Assembly: GCA_030770535.1 (NCBI GenBank)
Contig: JASVEC010000028.1
Span: 620,001-684,000, forward strand
Origin: Batkoa obscura
Lineage: Eukaryota > Entomophthoromycota > Entomophthoromycetes > Entomophthorales > Batkoaceae
DNA length: 64,000 bases
Direction: 5' to 3'
In this document: piece by piece, positions 48,284 through 62,547 of the stretch
Position numbering within the stretch: position 1 is the first letter of the stretch
How the letters are laid out: every line of letters begins with the position of its first letter
The notes under the pieces: model-generated
What the model was told of the DNA's origin: nothing
The model's database searches: none
Seen by the model: the letters and a program-made list of their open reading frames with translations, nothing else
Made by a program: the position numbers and the translations under genes

Positions 48284-50009
48284 ATGTCGATTAAAGCAGA
48301 AAGTATTAATTCAAAATCGGAAGGTTCTGTTGAAAAAGTATTAGAAGACGCAAAAGGGATGGCAAACTCGTTATCTTTAAGAATAAGTAATTGGTGGAAC
48401 GCATTATTACCAGTTAATCAAGATATTAGTCCAACACCAAAAAATAATAACTTATCTCAAACAGATATAGAAATTAAAAGTTTAGAAGCTTTAAGGAACT
48501 CTTGGTATTCAAGTAAAGAAAAAAAGAGATTGTCAAATACTTCAATTGCTTCCAATGGAACAAGTTCTCAATCAAACGAGGGCGAATATGCTACTATTTG
48601 GTTATTAGGAAAAGATTATAAGATACTTGCTCAAGATTTAGTTAATGGCAACTTTGATGCTTTTCAACCTTTATTAGAAGACTTTCAAGCTCAACCTTGG
48701 TTCACTTATCGTCACCATTTTCAAACTTTATTACCTTCAACTTATACGACTGACTCTGGATGGGGTTGTATGCTAAGAAGTGGACAATGCTTATTAGGAC
48801 AAACATTCTTTCGTAGGGAGTTGGGGAGAGGTAAATGGATTTGTGATTTTAGAAACTTAAACATTAAATTTTATAGATTGGAGACTTAGAGATAATAAAG
48901 ATGAAAAAGTTGGAATGAAATACAAAAAAGTAAAATATAAAATATAAAATAGTTAAGTTAAAGGTAGATTAAAAGAAATTACTAGGTATTATCTTGGTTT
49001 TTAGATGAGATGTCAACCAACAGTCCGTATTCTATTCATAGAATTGCATTATTAGGGAAACAATATAAAAAAGAAATTGGAGATTGGTTTGGACCACATA
49101 CTATGGCATTAGTTATAAAGTAAGACAATTCTTAGTTATAATAGAAATAATAACGTTTACTTTTAAAAAAGATCTTTGGTATTGGATCATGAAGATATTG
49201 ATTTAAATGTATATATTAATACAGAAGGCACGATTTATAAATCAGAGATATTATCACCTAATTTAGCTTCAAGTGCTTATGAGGGTATGTCCAATTCTTT
49301 TAATGACAAATCAATAGCTACTGAGGCTGGATTTACACCTACGCTGATCTTATTACCAATAAGGCTTGGTGTGGAAACTTTGAATTCTGTTTATCATGTT
49401 GCTTTGAAGGTAAGTTGTAACTCAGAATCAAAATATGATTAGTTTATTGATACTTTTATTTCAGAGTTATTTTGGATTTCCTCAGATTGTTGGAATTGCT
49501 GGGTAAGTTTAGTCATATTTATTGATGTTTTAAAGTTTAATATATTTATAGTGGTAAACCAAAATCATCGTTGTATTTTATGGGATTCGAAGGTAATTTG
49601 GTATATTCCTTTGTAGAAGTTAAATGTTAATTTTATTTTATTAGATGACAATATCATCTATTCTGATCCTCATCATTCTCGGCCTGCATTAGCAAGTAAA
49701 AACATAGATGAATATAATTATGAAGTAATATACGTAAACAATCGAATAGCAAAACAGATTAATAACATATATTATTAGGATTTTTTAAGCTATCATTGTG
49801 AATTACCGAATAAGATTAATATAGCACAATTAGATCCATGCATGCTATTAGGCTTCTATTGTGATAGTCAAAAAGAGTTTTTAGATTTTTGTCAACGATC
49901 GGAAGAATTAGCCAAATATACAACACCTATATTTCGAGTTTATGATCAGAAACCAGTTTATTTAGATGATTTTAATATGGAACCCGATTCCGATGATGAT
50001 CAATTTTAA
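48284..50009 (+). CDS. ATG4: Cysteine protease Atg4 (autophagy)
   Basis: Processes Atg8 to expose its C-terminal glycine and later removes Atg8 from lipid. After a Ser-rich N-terminus comes WLLGKDYK, then WFTYRHHFQTLLPSTYTTDS and GWGCMLRSGQ, with the nucleophile Cys in WGCMLR. Exons spliced in phase give RDWRLRDNK, VLSWFLDEMSTNSPYSIHRI, GDWFGPHTMALVIK, LPIRLGVETLNSVY, GFPQIVGIAGGKPKSSLYFM and the catalytic Asp-Pro-His as YSDPHHSRPA. The C-terminal part (LDPCMLLGFYCDSQKEFLDF) is normal, ending in an acidic tail (EPDSDDDQF) with stop at 50007-50009. About eight introns, including a 46-bp one right after exon 1. All catalytic residues are present. Confidence 0.93.
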
Positions 50010-50634
50010 TATGAACTTATGGATTTCTTGTGTATAGTTTAGTGCCGGTGTATTAGCAACCTTTTCCTATTTATATAGTAGCAGTAATATATATATTTGT
50101 ATTATATTTTTTGTACCTTTTTGAACTTTTTTGTCTTATAATTGGGAGTTTTTAATTTATTTTAGTTGCTAATTAAGCTTTAATTTGATATTATAAAGCG
50201 TAAGTATGATTAGATAGTTATAAAGTATTATTATTTTGTTTGAGTGCTATGATAACACTCATTGTACTTGTATTCTTATTGTTTTAAATCATAAATTAAT
50301 AAAAAAAATACAATGTGCTTAAATTACTTGTTTGCAAAAGTTGATCGTATTTTTTTTAACAAAGGTATTAAAACAGGTGATATTTAAACTTTAAATATTT
50401 ATAAAATTAATTTGATATATAAAAGTTGTTTATGAGATAGCTTTGATAGTAATAATAAATTAAATTGATGCATTTTGTCTCTATTTTTAGCTTGAGAAAA
50501 ATGATGTAGCAAATAAATGATCAAACTTTAAAAATGATTGAATCATAAAGAAAAAAAATATCAAAAAAAGTATTTTAGATTAAACTTTAAAAACTAAAAG
50601 ATTTCTTTCTTTACATTATTAAGAAATAAAAAAA
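50010..50634. other. Spacer between ATG4 and the nucleoporin gene
   Basis: A+T-rich promoter/3' flank. A short hydrophobic open run just past ATG4 (about 50041-50125) is not called. Confidence 0.5.
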
Positions 50635-53600
50635 ATGAAGCAATTAAAAGAAACACGCTTGCGATTGGAAGACATAGCTTCTAATGGTTGTCCAATGAAG
50701 AGTTTGTATCTAGATAAAACAGAAGCTGAGATAGAAACTGGAATGGAATGGAATCGACCTGAACTAATTGAACCGTTAAACAACGATTATTTTGAGTTAA
50801 AGATTGATCAAGTGATAGTTAAATTCTACATCAAAGTAGGAAGTGATAAAGATAGCCTAACCATATCAATAATCGAACAAAAGAGGGATTTGAATAGTAG
50901 TGATTTATTTGAACAAGAAGTAATGTCTGAATCAACGACTAATGAAGTACCCTTAGTTACTCAGTTAAAAGTGCATTTCAACAGCAGTAAAGTATTAAAA
51001 TACCAAATAGAGTATGATCAACGTCATTGCTATCTTATGTGTTTATTGGATAGTTTAGAATACCAATTTTTTGAACTTAATTTAACATCTGTACCAACCG
51101 TTGGATTTAAAGAACCATTGTTATTGAAGCAGCATAGTATTTATTTAAAAAGGTATTCTGTATTTGAAATTAAATATTTTGGTATTGTGGATTTAAACTC
51201 ATTTGTAGTTTGTAATCAAAATTTTCAATTAATTTATTTTCAACTTAATTTAGATAATGGTAACTTATATTTATTTTAATCTGCTTTATTTTTTATTTTT
51301 ATTTTTATCTTAGGAATAATTAGCTTTAAAGAATTAAAGATACCTTTTGATTTTAATTTTAATGGTTTGGTTCGTGCTTTCAATTTAAGAAATAGTACCA
51401 TTAATAATAATACTCAAAATCAAGTGATTCAACATAGTAATATTATGGATTGTGAAGGTAATATTAATAAAATAATTACGTTACATTGTGATGGTAAATT
51501 AAGGGTGTGGGATTTAAAGGAACAAGTTATTGTATTTCATTATCAAATTGAGCAATTCAATTATCAAAATAATCAAATGAATATATATTTTCATCAAAAT
51601 ATATATTATCTAATCGTAAGTGATAGGAATGAAAAACAAAAAGTTCAATTTTTTGTTTATAAATTTCAAATTAGTCATATGGAGGCTGTTCACTCATTTC
51701 ATTTATTAGATAAAGTAAATTATTTTAATTTAATTCAATTAAATAATCCAAAAAATAATTGTAATATTAATGTAATAGACTTTATACTTTTATTTAATAA
51801 TAGTGCAATTCAATTATATGGGTTGTTTGAAATCAATCAATTAAGGTATGTTAATAGTATTAATATCAATAATTATTATAGTCAACAATATAATAACAGT
51901 AATGACAATATGATTGATACAAATGATAGTATAATAATCAACGAACAAATTATAAATAATAATAATAATGAATGGAATTCAATTATATTAGAAAATTCAT
52001 TAGAATTAAGGATTGAAAAAAAGATTGAACAAATCAAAACACAAAAAAAGATTGAAAATAATATACTTGAATTTTTGTTTGAGTTATCTACATTTGGTTC
52101 CTTTATTTTACGAGATACTTATCAACAATTTATATTAAAATATAATATTAATCATTTTCAATTAATGAGTCATGCAATTAATAATAATAATGAATCAATT
52201 TATTTAAATATTATTAAAGCAATGAGTTATTTGTTTGACTTAGAATCAAGTAATAATAATAATGAAGATAATATAGAAAGTATTAAAGAGAACATTTGGA
52301 TTAAATTCTTAAAGTGTAGTTTAATTAGTTCAAAAAAATATGGATTACCGATTAAATTTTATTTTAATCGTGTTATAAATAATGAATTAACAATTAATAA
52401 TAATAACAATCAATCATCATATTTACCCAAATTAATTTATAATGATGGTTTAAGTTTATTTTCAACAATTAGTTATAGTGAATTTTTATATTATCAATTA
52501 TTTAATAATCAGTTATTTAATTTAATTCATTTATTTCAATTTAATATAAACCAACAACAAGAAATCATTATTAATATTGAAGATTATAATAACAGTTATA
52601 TGAATATAAATAATAGTAATAATGAAATAACTATTAATGGATATACATCGAATATTAATTTAAATCAAGATTTAATTAGTTATATGAAATTAATAGAAGT
52701 AATTGAACAAAGTATTAATGAAATACAATTACAATTAATTGAATCTCAATTAATCGAGTTATTAATTAAAAATCAAGAATTTAATTTAAATTTTATAGAT
52801 ATTATTCAATATTCAATATTAAAATGGAAAGAAAATAATCACCTATTTTTAAATTTAGAATTAGAATTGATATCCATATCTAATAATATTCATCATTTAT
52901 CTATTCATCAATTTTTATTGGAGTATTTATTTAATATCACTAATGACCAAGAAGTTAATAGTAATAATAATAATGAAGATGAAAGTAATGAAGATTTAAT
53001 TGTTAATAGTTTATTAGAATTAAGTGAATTAAATTATTCAATTTATAGTAAATTAAATAGTCAAAGTAAATTAAGCCCAATTATAATAATTTTATTGATT
53101 ATTATTAATAATAGTCAACAATTAAAAATAAATTTAAAATTAGAAGAGGAAGAATTTAATATATTAAATTCAATTCGATATTCAACTGTTTTAATGGGAG
53201 TATATCATTTATTTTTTAAACCATTAATATTACATCAAAATCATCAAATTAATGGAGAGACTAGTCAAAGTTTAATTCAATATAATAATAGTCAAGAAAA
53301 TCAAATGTTAATATATAATTCAATTAAAGATATTCAGCATTCTACTTTATTTTTTGATTACTTCAAAAAGAAAGGAATAGAAATTCAATTAATGAAAGAT
53401 CCCAAATTATTTATTAAACAGTTATTAAATTATTTTATATTTAAAAAAGAAGAATCAAATAATCCATTTTATTTAATCAACGATCAAAAGACAGTAAATC
53501 CAATTTCATTATTTTTAGCAGATTTAATTAAATATCTAATTTATAACAATTATTTTGGTCATTCAATCTTATTATCATTATTATGTGGTAATTATTTTTA

Positions 53601-55567
53601 TTTTTATTGGATTCAAGGGATTATGTTTTATTTAAAAAAAGATTATTCTAAAAGTTTTGAGTATTTTAAGGATGCTATTAATTTATATAGTGATTATAAC
53701 AATAATAACATTAATAATAATTTATTATTAATTAATTTAGTACAAATCCAATTACCTTCATTTCACTGCAATATTAATTCATCGTATTTTTTTTATTTAT
53801 TAGCTAAAAAATATTATGAAGATGGAATAATAGAATATGCTAATTTAATTATGGAACAATCAATTAGTTTATTTTTAGATGAAATTAAAACAACGGATGA
53901 AGATATAATAGAAAAACAAACAAATGAATATTATTATTTTAAATTTGAGTTACAAATTGAATTAAAAAAATATGATAGTGCAGTTAATTTTATTCCATTA
54001 ATTAAAAATCCAATAATCAAAAAAAAATGTATTCAAATATTATTAAATCATATTGTTGAATATCAATTAAATTTTGATTTAATTTATATTTCAACAGAAA
54101 GAGAATTTATTTTATTATTATTATGGGAAAAATTGATTCACTTAATTAACAAAAATAAAGAAACGGAAATAATAGAACAATGGTTTAGTGGTATATTACA
54201 ATTTTATTTATTAAATTTAGATTATATGGAAGGTAAAACATTACTTTTTATAATAAATAATATAATAATTAAATATTAATATCTCTATTTTTGTTAGCTG
54301 CTACCACTTTATTTCATCAAATTATTTATTATTTTACACAATTATCTAAAGAATTTCGAGAATTTACTATTATTTTACAAAAAATGTTAAAGAATTTTAA
54401 AGTGATTGTAGAAATTATTGAACAAACTAATTTATCACTCAATTATTTTAAAATTAAAAATGAATTTTTAGAAGAGTATCAAACGTACATGTTAAATTAT
54501 ATTAATGAATTTGAGAAAGAAAGTAAATATTTTATTTTATTTTATTTTATTTTATTTTGATATATGAAGAATAATATTAATAAAAGTGATTTTTAGGCTT
54601 ACCCAATAGAATTGTGTCATTCCAAATGGTATTAAAATATTGTGCGTTGGTACAAAGTAGTTTAAAATTATATAACAATTCAATTTATGAAATTAAAAGT
54701 AAGATTGATTATTAACTACTATTGATGATAATAATATTAATGTATTTATATATTTGTTAGAAAACCAATTATTAACATATAATGAAGTTATTGAAGGTTA
54801 TTGCTTATTAAAAAATTATACTACTTGTTTTCAATTAACTCAATTATTTGAACAAAAATTAACAAAGGTATTTTTTATGATGATTGAAAATGTAAAGCAG
54901 TTAATAGAAGAAAAGTAAGTTTATTTAATTATAATTATAATTATATTAATAATATTAATTTAATGATGTAGAAATAACAAAAAGGATAATTTAATAAAAG
55001 AAAAAAAAGAAAAAGAATTATTAAAACTATTAGAATTGATCAAAGTTGAATTAAAAAAACAAAATGAATCAGAATATTATATTTTATTAATTCAACAATT
55101 ATTGCAAGATCAAATAATGAATATAAAAGATGATTTCGTAATTAATATATTAAATGAACTATATGTAAGCTATTATTAATAATTATTTATTATTCTATTT
55201 TATATGGTGATTGTTATATTAATTAATTTTATTTTTTTAATTTTTTTAATAGGAACTGGATTTTAACCAATTGATACGTTTATTAATTTCATATAATTAT
55301 TTGGAAATTGGGCTAAAATTTATGGTAGATAAAATGAATTTTATATTATCCAATAATAATCTTAAACTTGGTTTACCAATTCTTTGTTGCGATTTATTAT
55401 ATAATAGTTTAAAATTAAATAATGTAAGTTTTATTTTTATTATAAAATTTTTTAATGAATAAAAATTAATAAATTATTTTTTATTTTTTTAGGATATTGA
55501 ATTATTAAATCAATTTGAAGAGAAGATTAATTTACCATTAAAATTAAAAATGAAAGATTTGGAATAA
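50635..55567 (+). CDS. NUP120: Large nucleoporin of the Y complex, Nup120/Nup160-like
   Basis: Predicted structural arm of the nuclear-pore Y (Nup84/Nup107) complex. Exon 1 (50635 to about 51270) and a very long second exon (about 51316-54270) form an N-terminal beta-propeller (KEPLLLKQHSIYLKRYSVFE; NKIITLHCDGKLRVWDLKEQ, the typical Nup160 blade with DGKLRVWD). An alpha-helical solenoid follows through at least seven exons to the stop at 55565-55567. The protein is heavily Asn-rich with poly-N loops, and the codons are extremely A+T-rich. The helical C-terminal half is only weakly recognisable (GIQGIMFYLKKDYSKSFEYF; IEYANLIMEQSISLF). Another solenoid/propeller protein is the alternative. A miniature repeat begins 79 bp past the stop. 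Confidence 0.7.
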
Positions 55568-55646
55568 ATAAAACAAACAGAGTAGGAAATATACTATATT
55601 TTATTATATCAATAAAAATATAGAAATAAAACTATTATTGTAAATT

Positions 55647-55755
55647 ATATGGGGATGTATTTTTTTTGTTTAAGAATTTCACTAACAATCTTTCCACTCA
55701 AATAATGCTTAAAAAATGGGAAAAGTAATGTAACAAAAAAAAAACATCACCATAT
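55647..55755 (-). mobile_element. Miniature inverted-repeat element, copy 8
   Basis: Ends ATATGGGGATGT and ACATCACCATAT; reverse-orientation core CAAATAATGCTT. It occupies about half of the 227-bp gap between the convergent nucleoporin and ARG5,6 stop codons. Confidence 0.9.
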
Positions 55756-55794
55756 CTTTATTTTATTATCTTTTATATTGTTTATAATAATAAA

Positions 55795-58439
<2,645 letters not shown>

Positions 58440-59500
58440 TGTAATTAAATTCTAAGTTGAAAAATTGACAATTTTATAAAAGAAATAAAAAATTATTTTG
58501 ATAAATGAAACAAGCGACTTGTTTTTATATGATTCATATCCCTTTTATCATCTTTATCCTTTTTATCTTATCTTATTATTCATACTTGTATAATTAAATT
58601 ATGATTTGTTATCTTTTTTAAGATAGGTTTTAGCTTAACATTTTGGATTGTTTGATTGTATGCCATCGGTAATTTATGACAATGAGTGAAAATTGATAAG
58701 GCCACGTCATGTTATTCTTTGTATCATTTTTAGCGGATGGTTTTTAAGCTTCTAAGAATTAAAGATCTGATTGTTAATTTTTTTTGTAAACAAGTAAATT
58801 GATTTTTGATTAAAAGTTGGTTAAAGGCTATTTATTTTAAAATCAATAGTGAACGGTTATAAGGTTAAGATTCTATGATAAGCTCAATGTCAAGAGTTAG
58901 TTTGATTTTTTTACAAAATCATAAAATCTTTGGAGTATTTATAGTTTTGAATAACTTTATTATTATTAACTTAGTCACTTTTTATAATACATTTTTAATT
59001 CAATGAATTATTGATTATGCTTAATACTTTGATAATGATTTAATGGGGTTAAGGAATGCATTTAACTTTTATAATTTCAATCTTATATTACCTTTAAGTC
59101 TTCTTCTATATTATTGCCTAACTTTTATATCCTAAGTTTCTTTTAGGAATAAAACACTTAGGAAAAGAATTTTTAAGACTTTAACAATACATCAAGTATA
59201 TAGTGTTCAACTTATTACATTTCAAGAAAAATATTTAAACAAGCTTCTAAATTTTTTTAGTAATAATTTGAAGCAAAAGTAAATAAAAGATAAAATATCA
59301 CAACATAAATCAAAACAGTTATGTAAAGCTATTATAATTTTTATATAAATTTTTACGCTTTGTTTTCTTTATATTAAATTTATATTAAATTTATATTAAA
59401 TTTTTTTATGTAGTTTGTTCGAATATCTTTCTTAAGTTAAATGTGGTAGGTTAAAAATGTTGTATTTGATTATTATTTCAACAATATTTTTTTTTAGAAA
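58440..59500. other. Spacer upstream of ARG5,6
   Basis: About 1 kb, A+T-rich, presumed promoter of ARG5,6. No TGACTC-type Gcn4 site was convincingly placed. A three-fold TTATATTAAATT repeat lies near 59368-59402. Confidence 0.4.
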
Positions 59501-59564
59501 TAATAAACATAATAATAAACATAATAATAAACATAATAATAAACATAATAATAAACATAATAAT
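59501..59564. repeat. 12-bp tandem repeat, unit AATAATAAACAT, about 5 copies
   Basis: Perfect tandem units immediately left of miniature repeat copy 9. The same unit (about two to three copies, reversed) adjoins copy 2 near 5870-5895. Confidence 0.85.
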
Positions 59565-59594
59565 ATGATATTAATATTTAACTCTATTTTTACT

Positions 59595-59700
59595 ATATGT
59601 GGGTGTTTTTTTAGCTTCATCACTTTTTCCATCTTTTAAGCGCTATTTGAGTAGAAAAATTGTTAGTATAATTCTTAAACACAAAAATACATCCCCATAT
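59595..59700 (+). mobile_element. Miniature inverted-repeat element, copy 9
   Basis: Ends ATATGTGGGTGT and ACATCCCCATAT; core TTAAGCGCTATTTGAGTAG. Sister copy of copy 2, sharing private variants and the left flank. Confidence 0.9.
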
Positions 59701-59897
59701 ACTATCAAAATATTTAATAAAAATCTATTTAAAATAATAATAATAATTTACTTAAAATAAAAATAACATTTTATTTTATTTTTTTAATAATTTTAAAATT
59801 ATAAGCTTAGCTTTATTATTTTTGGATTATATCAGTTTTAATAGTTGGAAATATATAAAAATGTGCAAAAATCACCAGTTTTCATGTTAACTCTTAT
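59701..59897. other. Spacer
   Basis: A+T-rich, no feature recognised. Confidence 0.5.
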
Positions 59898-60329
59898 ATG
59901 AACTTCACGAACAAACTAAAGATAACTTCTGCTTTATTTTTTTTTGCTAAAATTGGTTTGTTTTTTCATCATGTGTAATATCACTTACTATTAAACAAAG
60001 GCAAGTAGTCACTTTATATATGCTTCCTGAGTAAATTAATTATTGTGAGAGCATTTCGTTTCGAGTATTACAACCATTTCGAAAAAAACTTGATAGGATT
60101 TAACTTGACCATTTTATATACAAAGTCTTCAAATAGGGAGCCTTTTGATAAAACTCTATTAAAGTGAACTTTAATTTATCTATGACTTTGGGAAAATCGG
60201 ATAGTTTATTTGAAACTCTAATCTCTTATAAATGTCAAATAAGTAAAATAAAGTTGTGTTACTAAGATTTTCGATAATGACTCTTTCCTCTGCGGTGAAG
60301 ACGACCCTAGCGCTGCTATACAATTTTAA
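59898..60329 (+). CDS. Possible small spliced gene, structure unresolved
   Basis: Several plus-strand pieces look coding: about 59898-59948 (MNFTNKLKITSALFFFAKI, a signal-like start), 60051-60163 (AFRFEYYNHFEKNLIGFNLT, ILYTKSSNREPFDKTLL) and 60254-60329 (CVTKIFDNDSFLCGEDDPSA, ending AIQF-stop, a distinctly G+C-rich exon). They can be joined in phase, but with weak donors (GTTTGT, GTGAAC) and competing frames in the last piece. The middle piece is the best supported. Family unknown. Confidence 0.3.
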
Positions 60330-60367
60330 GTTGTAGAAATACTAAATAATTTTTAATTCGAATTTGC

Positions 60368-60469
60368 ATATGAGGATGTTTTTTTGGCTTCATCACTTTT
60401 TCCATTTTTTAAGCGCTATTTAAGCGGAAAAATTGTTAGTAAAATTCTCAAAAATGCATATTCCCATAT
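60368..60469 (+). mobile_element. Miniature inverted-repeat element, copy 10
   Basis: Starts ATATGAGGATGT and ends ATTCCCATAT; core TTAAGCGCTATTTAAGCGG. The right arm is shortened by a few bases. It lies 197 bp beyond the stop codon of the SUN-family gene. Confidence 0.85.
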
Positions 60470-60666
60470 TCTGAAATTTTAAACTTTAAGTTGAAATTTA
60501 TAGAGCGAATCAAAAATAATAAAAAAAGAATTCAATTTCTTCGAAAATTAAAAAGTCAAAAATCAAAAAAAATATTACATTTTATTTTCTACAAGTCTAC
60601 AATTCTAATATTATAAATATATTTTTTTACCCAAAGTCCGGTTGGGTTCAAATTTTAAAAAACTTT

Positions 60667-61476
60667 TTACATAAGAGTCACATAAATAGTGGACCCTTGA
60701 CCTGCCGAAACTATACATGATTGGCTACCTCCACCTTGACCAACACTGCAAGAAGAGGAGCTACAGCTTGAGCCTTCACAAGAAATTTGAATAGTATAAC
60801 CTTTAGTTGAGAATCCAACTTCTTTAAACAATGGATTGGTAGTAGCTGAAGCAAAAGTAACTCCATTTTCATCTTGATTAGCACCCATTACATAAGGGGC
60901 CCAATTACCAACGGGTTTACTACTATCACCCCAACGACATTCATCTTGACCAGATCCTGGAAGATTAAGATAATAATGAGCAGAAGTTTTTTGCCAATAA
61001 GTAGAAGGAGGTACAGCGATAGTACTTTGGCCACCGGATCCTACCACTGTAGAAATAAGCATAGCTTCATTACCAGGGAATACCGTTTGACAAGCGGAAA
61101 CGGAACCAGATAATTTATTGACTAATTTAACAGTACCAGCACCTTGAGAACATAATGGTCGATTTGGAAATGGTTTTTCAAGCTGTCCTTTACCATTACA
61201 AAATAATCCACCATTCATAGTAGCACATTTGGCCCCATCTGTACATCCTACACTTGGATCCCATTGGTTCATTACCATACCTGGTTTACATGAATAGGGA
61301 CACCATTTTCCAGGGGTACAAGTTTGATCTGGACTCATGGCCCATCCAGCGTTAGCTTGATTTGGGGTTATGGCAACAATGGAATCATCATCGGGTAATA
61401 CACAACTACTGGCTACACCAGTATAGGCAGAAAAAATAGAGTTGATGTTTAATAGGATTAAAATTGAAAACTTCAT
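60667..61476 (-). CDS. SUN-family (GH132) secreted cell-wall protein
   Basis: Secreted fungal wall-remodelling protein of the Sim1/Uth1/Nca3/Sun4 family, thought to act on beta-1,3-glucan in septation and wall growth. The signal peptide (MKFSILILLNINSIFSAYTG) leads directly into the SUN domain: IVAITPNQANAGWAMSPDQT, CTPGKWCPYSCKPGMVMNQW with the conserved W-x-x-x-P...C-x-Y-x-C cysteines, GGLFCNGKGQLEKPFP, FPGNEAMLISTVV and DECRWGD. The C-terminus has the Cys/Ser-rich CEGSSCSSSSCSVGQGGG box and ends GSTIYVTLM. Length 269 residues, single exon, so it lacks the long Ser-rich N-terminal extension of yeast Sun proteins. Its G+C content and codon choice are clearly higher than neighbouring genes, consistent with high expression. 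Confidence 0.9.
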   Translation of the reverse strand: MKFSILILLNINSIFSAYTGVASSCVLPDDDSIVAITPNQANAGWAMSPDQTCTPGKWCPYSCKPGMVMNQWDPSVGCTDGAKCATMNGGLFCNGKGQLEKPFPNRPLCSQGAGTVKLVNKLSGSVSACQTVFPGNEAMLISTVVGSGGQSTIAVPPSTYWQKTSAHYYLNLPGSGQDECRWGDSSKPVGNWAPYVMGANQDENGVTFASATTNPLFKEVGFSTKGYTIQISCEGSSCSSSSCSVGQGGGSQSCIVSAGQGSTIYVTLM

Positions 61477-61660
61477 TTTGTTATTAAAGATTTTGGAGTT
61501 AAGAAATGGGGTATGTTATGGGTTTATATTAAATAGTCTAATATATCTAACTTTAGTTCTATAGGAGTATGCTTTTATATTATAAATTAATATAATCCTA
61601 TAATATTTTTATTACATTGAACGAAAATCAAGTTTATATATACTTATTTTTCGAGTATAA
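61477..61660. other. Promoter region of the SUN-family gene
   Basis: Short A+T-rich spacer; no motif assigned. Confidence 0.4.
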
Positions 61661-61977
61661 CTAAATAGCGCCTATTCTGATTAAATCTTCTATTCTCGCT
61701 GATTGATACGTCCACTATTAATTAAAAATAAACATAAATTAATTTCCAAACTTACTTTTGGGGAAGTGGTATGTGGTTCGATAACAACATAGACTATAAT
61801 ATCGGATAGCCTTCTTTTTTGCCCATTTTCTATTTGCGCTAAACCACTTTTTGTAACTTTTTTCTTAATTTATGCATCTTTAATCCCAGCGAATAGGGGT
61901 GTTGTTAGTTAGACTAATAGTGTAATAGAAACTTGATAATCAATAGGTTTTAAAGAAATAATACAATTAAATTGCAT
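61661..61977 (-). CDS. Candidate small three-exon gene (74 aa)
   Basis: Minus strand. Exon 1 (61915-61977) reads MQFNCIISLKPIDYQVSITL plus L. The 51-bp intron has a clear CTAAC branch-like box. Exon 2 (61756-61863) reads KKVTKSGLAQIENGQKRRLS, then DIIVYVVIEPHTTSPK to a GTAAGT donor. The second intron is 41 bp, and exon 3 (61661-61714) reads WTYQSARIEDLIRIGAI-stop. All three exons are in phase 0 and have exact codon multiples (21, 36 and 17 codons plus stop). The fold looks like a short soluble protein; family not recognised. An additional upstream exon is possible, since a TTTAG acceptor lies just before the chosen Met. Confidence 0.5.
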
Positions 61978-62237
61978 CTTACTAAATATATTGAATCCAG
62001 TTACCTTTAATTGATAAAGATATTATTTTTATGCGTATAATCTTATTAGTAGATAAAGAAAGTTGGCTAATATTCTTATATAAAAGAATTAAATAATAAA
62101 CAGAATATATCTCCTTTTAAATTCAAGTTGCTATAATATATTTGGAAGTACTGGCTTAGTAGTGGTTTCATAATGCATAATATCATCAAAATTATGGTTT
62201 ATTTAGAAGCTATGTTAGTTTAGTCATACTGATTATC
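61978..62237. other. Spacer
   Basis: Between two divergent small candidate genes. No feature recognised. Confidence 0.4.
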
Positions 62238-62547
62238 ATGAAGGATATCCCATTTGCGGTAAAAATTAATAACCAAGTTCTAGACTCCCAAAAGGTGAAT
62301 AAAACTATATTTCTTTGATATACTCTTATTTGCATAGAGAATACTGCCATTCAACCGAACTATGATATTAACATTACACTTAATCATCAAAATAGATCGA
62401 TTTTGAACTAAGAATAATATTGTTTATTTAAATTTAAAACATATACTTTTTTTAATAACGTATTGCGAATTACTTTTGGTATTCTTTTAGGACCCAGTGA
62501 ACAAAGAATATCAATTGAAAAGTGAAATTTTTGGGCAAATCTTGTAG
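62238..62547 (+). CDS. Candidate tiny gene with two possible terminal exons (37 or 42 aa)
   Basis: Exon 1 (62238-62294) reads MKDIPFAVKINNQVLDSQK and ends in phase 0 at GTGAAT. It can join exon 62491-62547 after TTTTAG (DPVNKEYQLKSEIFGQIL-stop), or an intermediate exon 62340-62411 after GAG (NTAIQPNYDINITLNHQNRS, then ILN-stop). Both keep phase 0. Either one is chance, or these are alternative ends. No family recognised. Confidence 0.3.
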
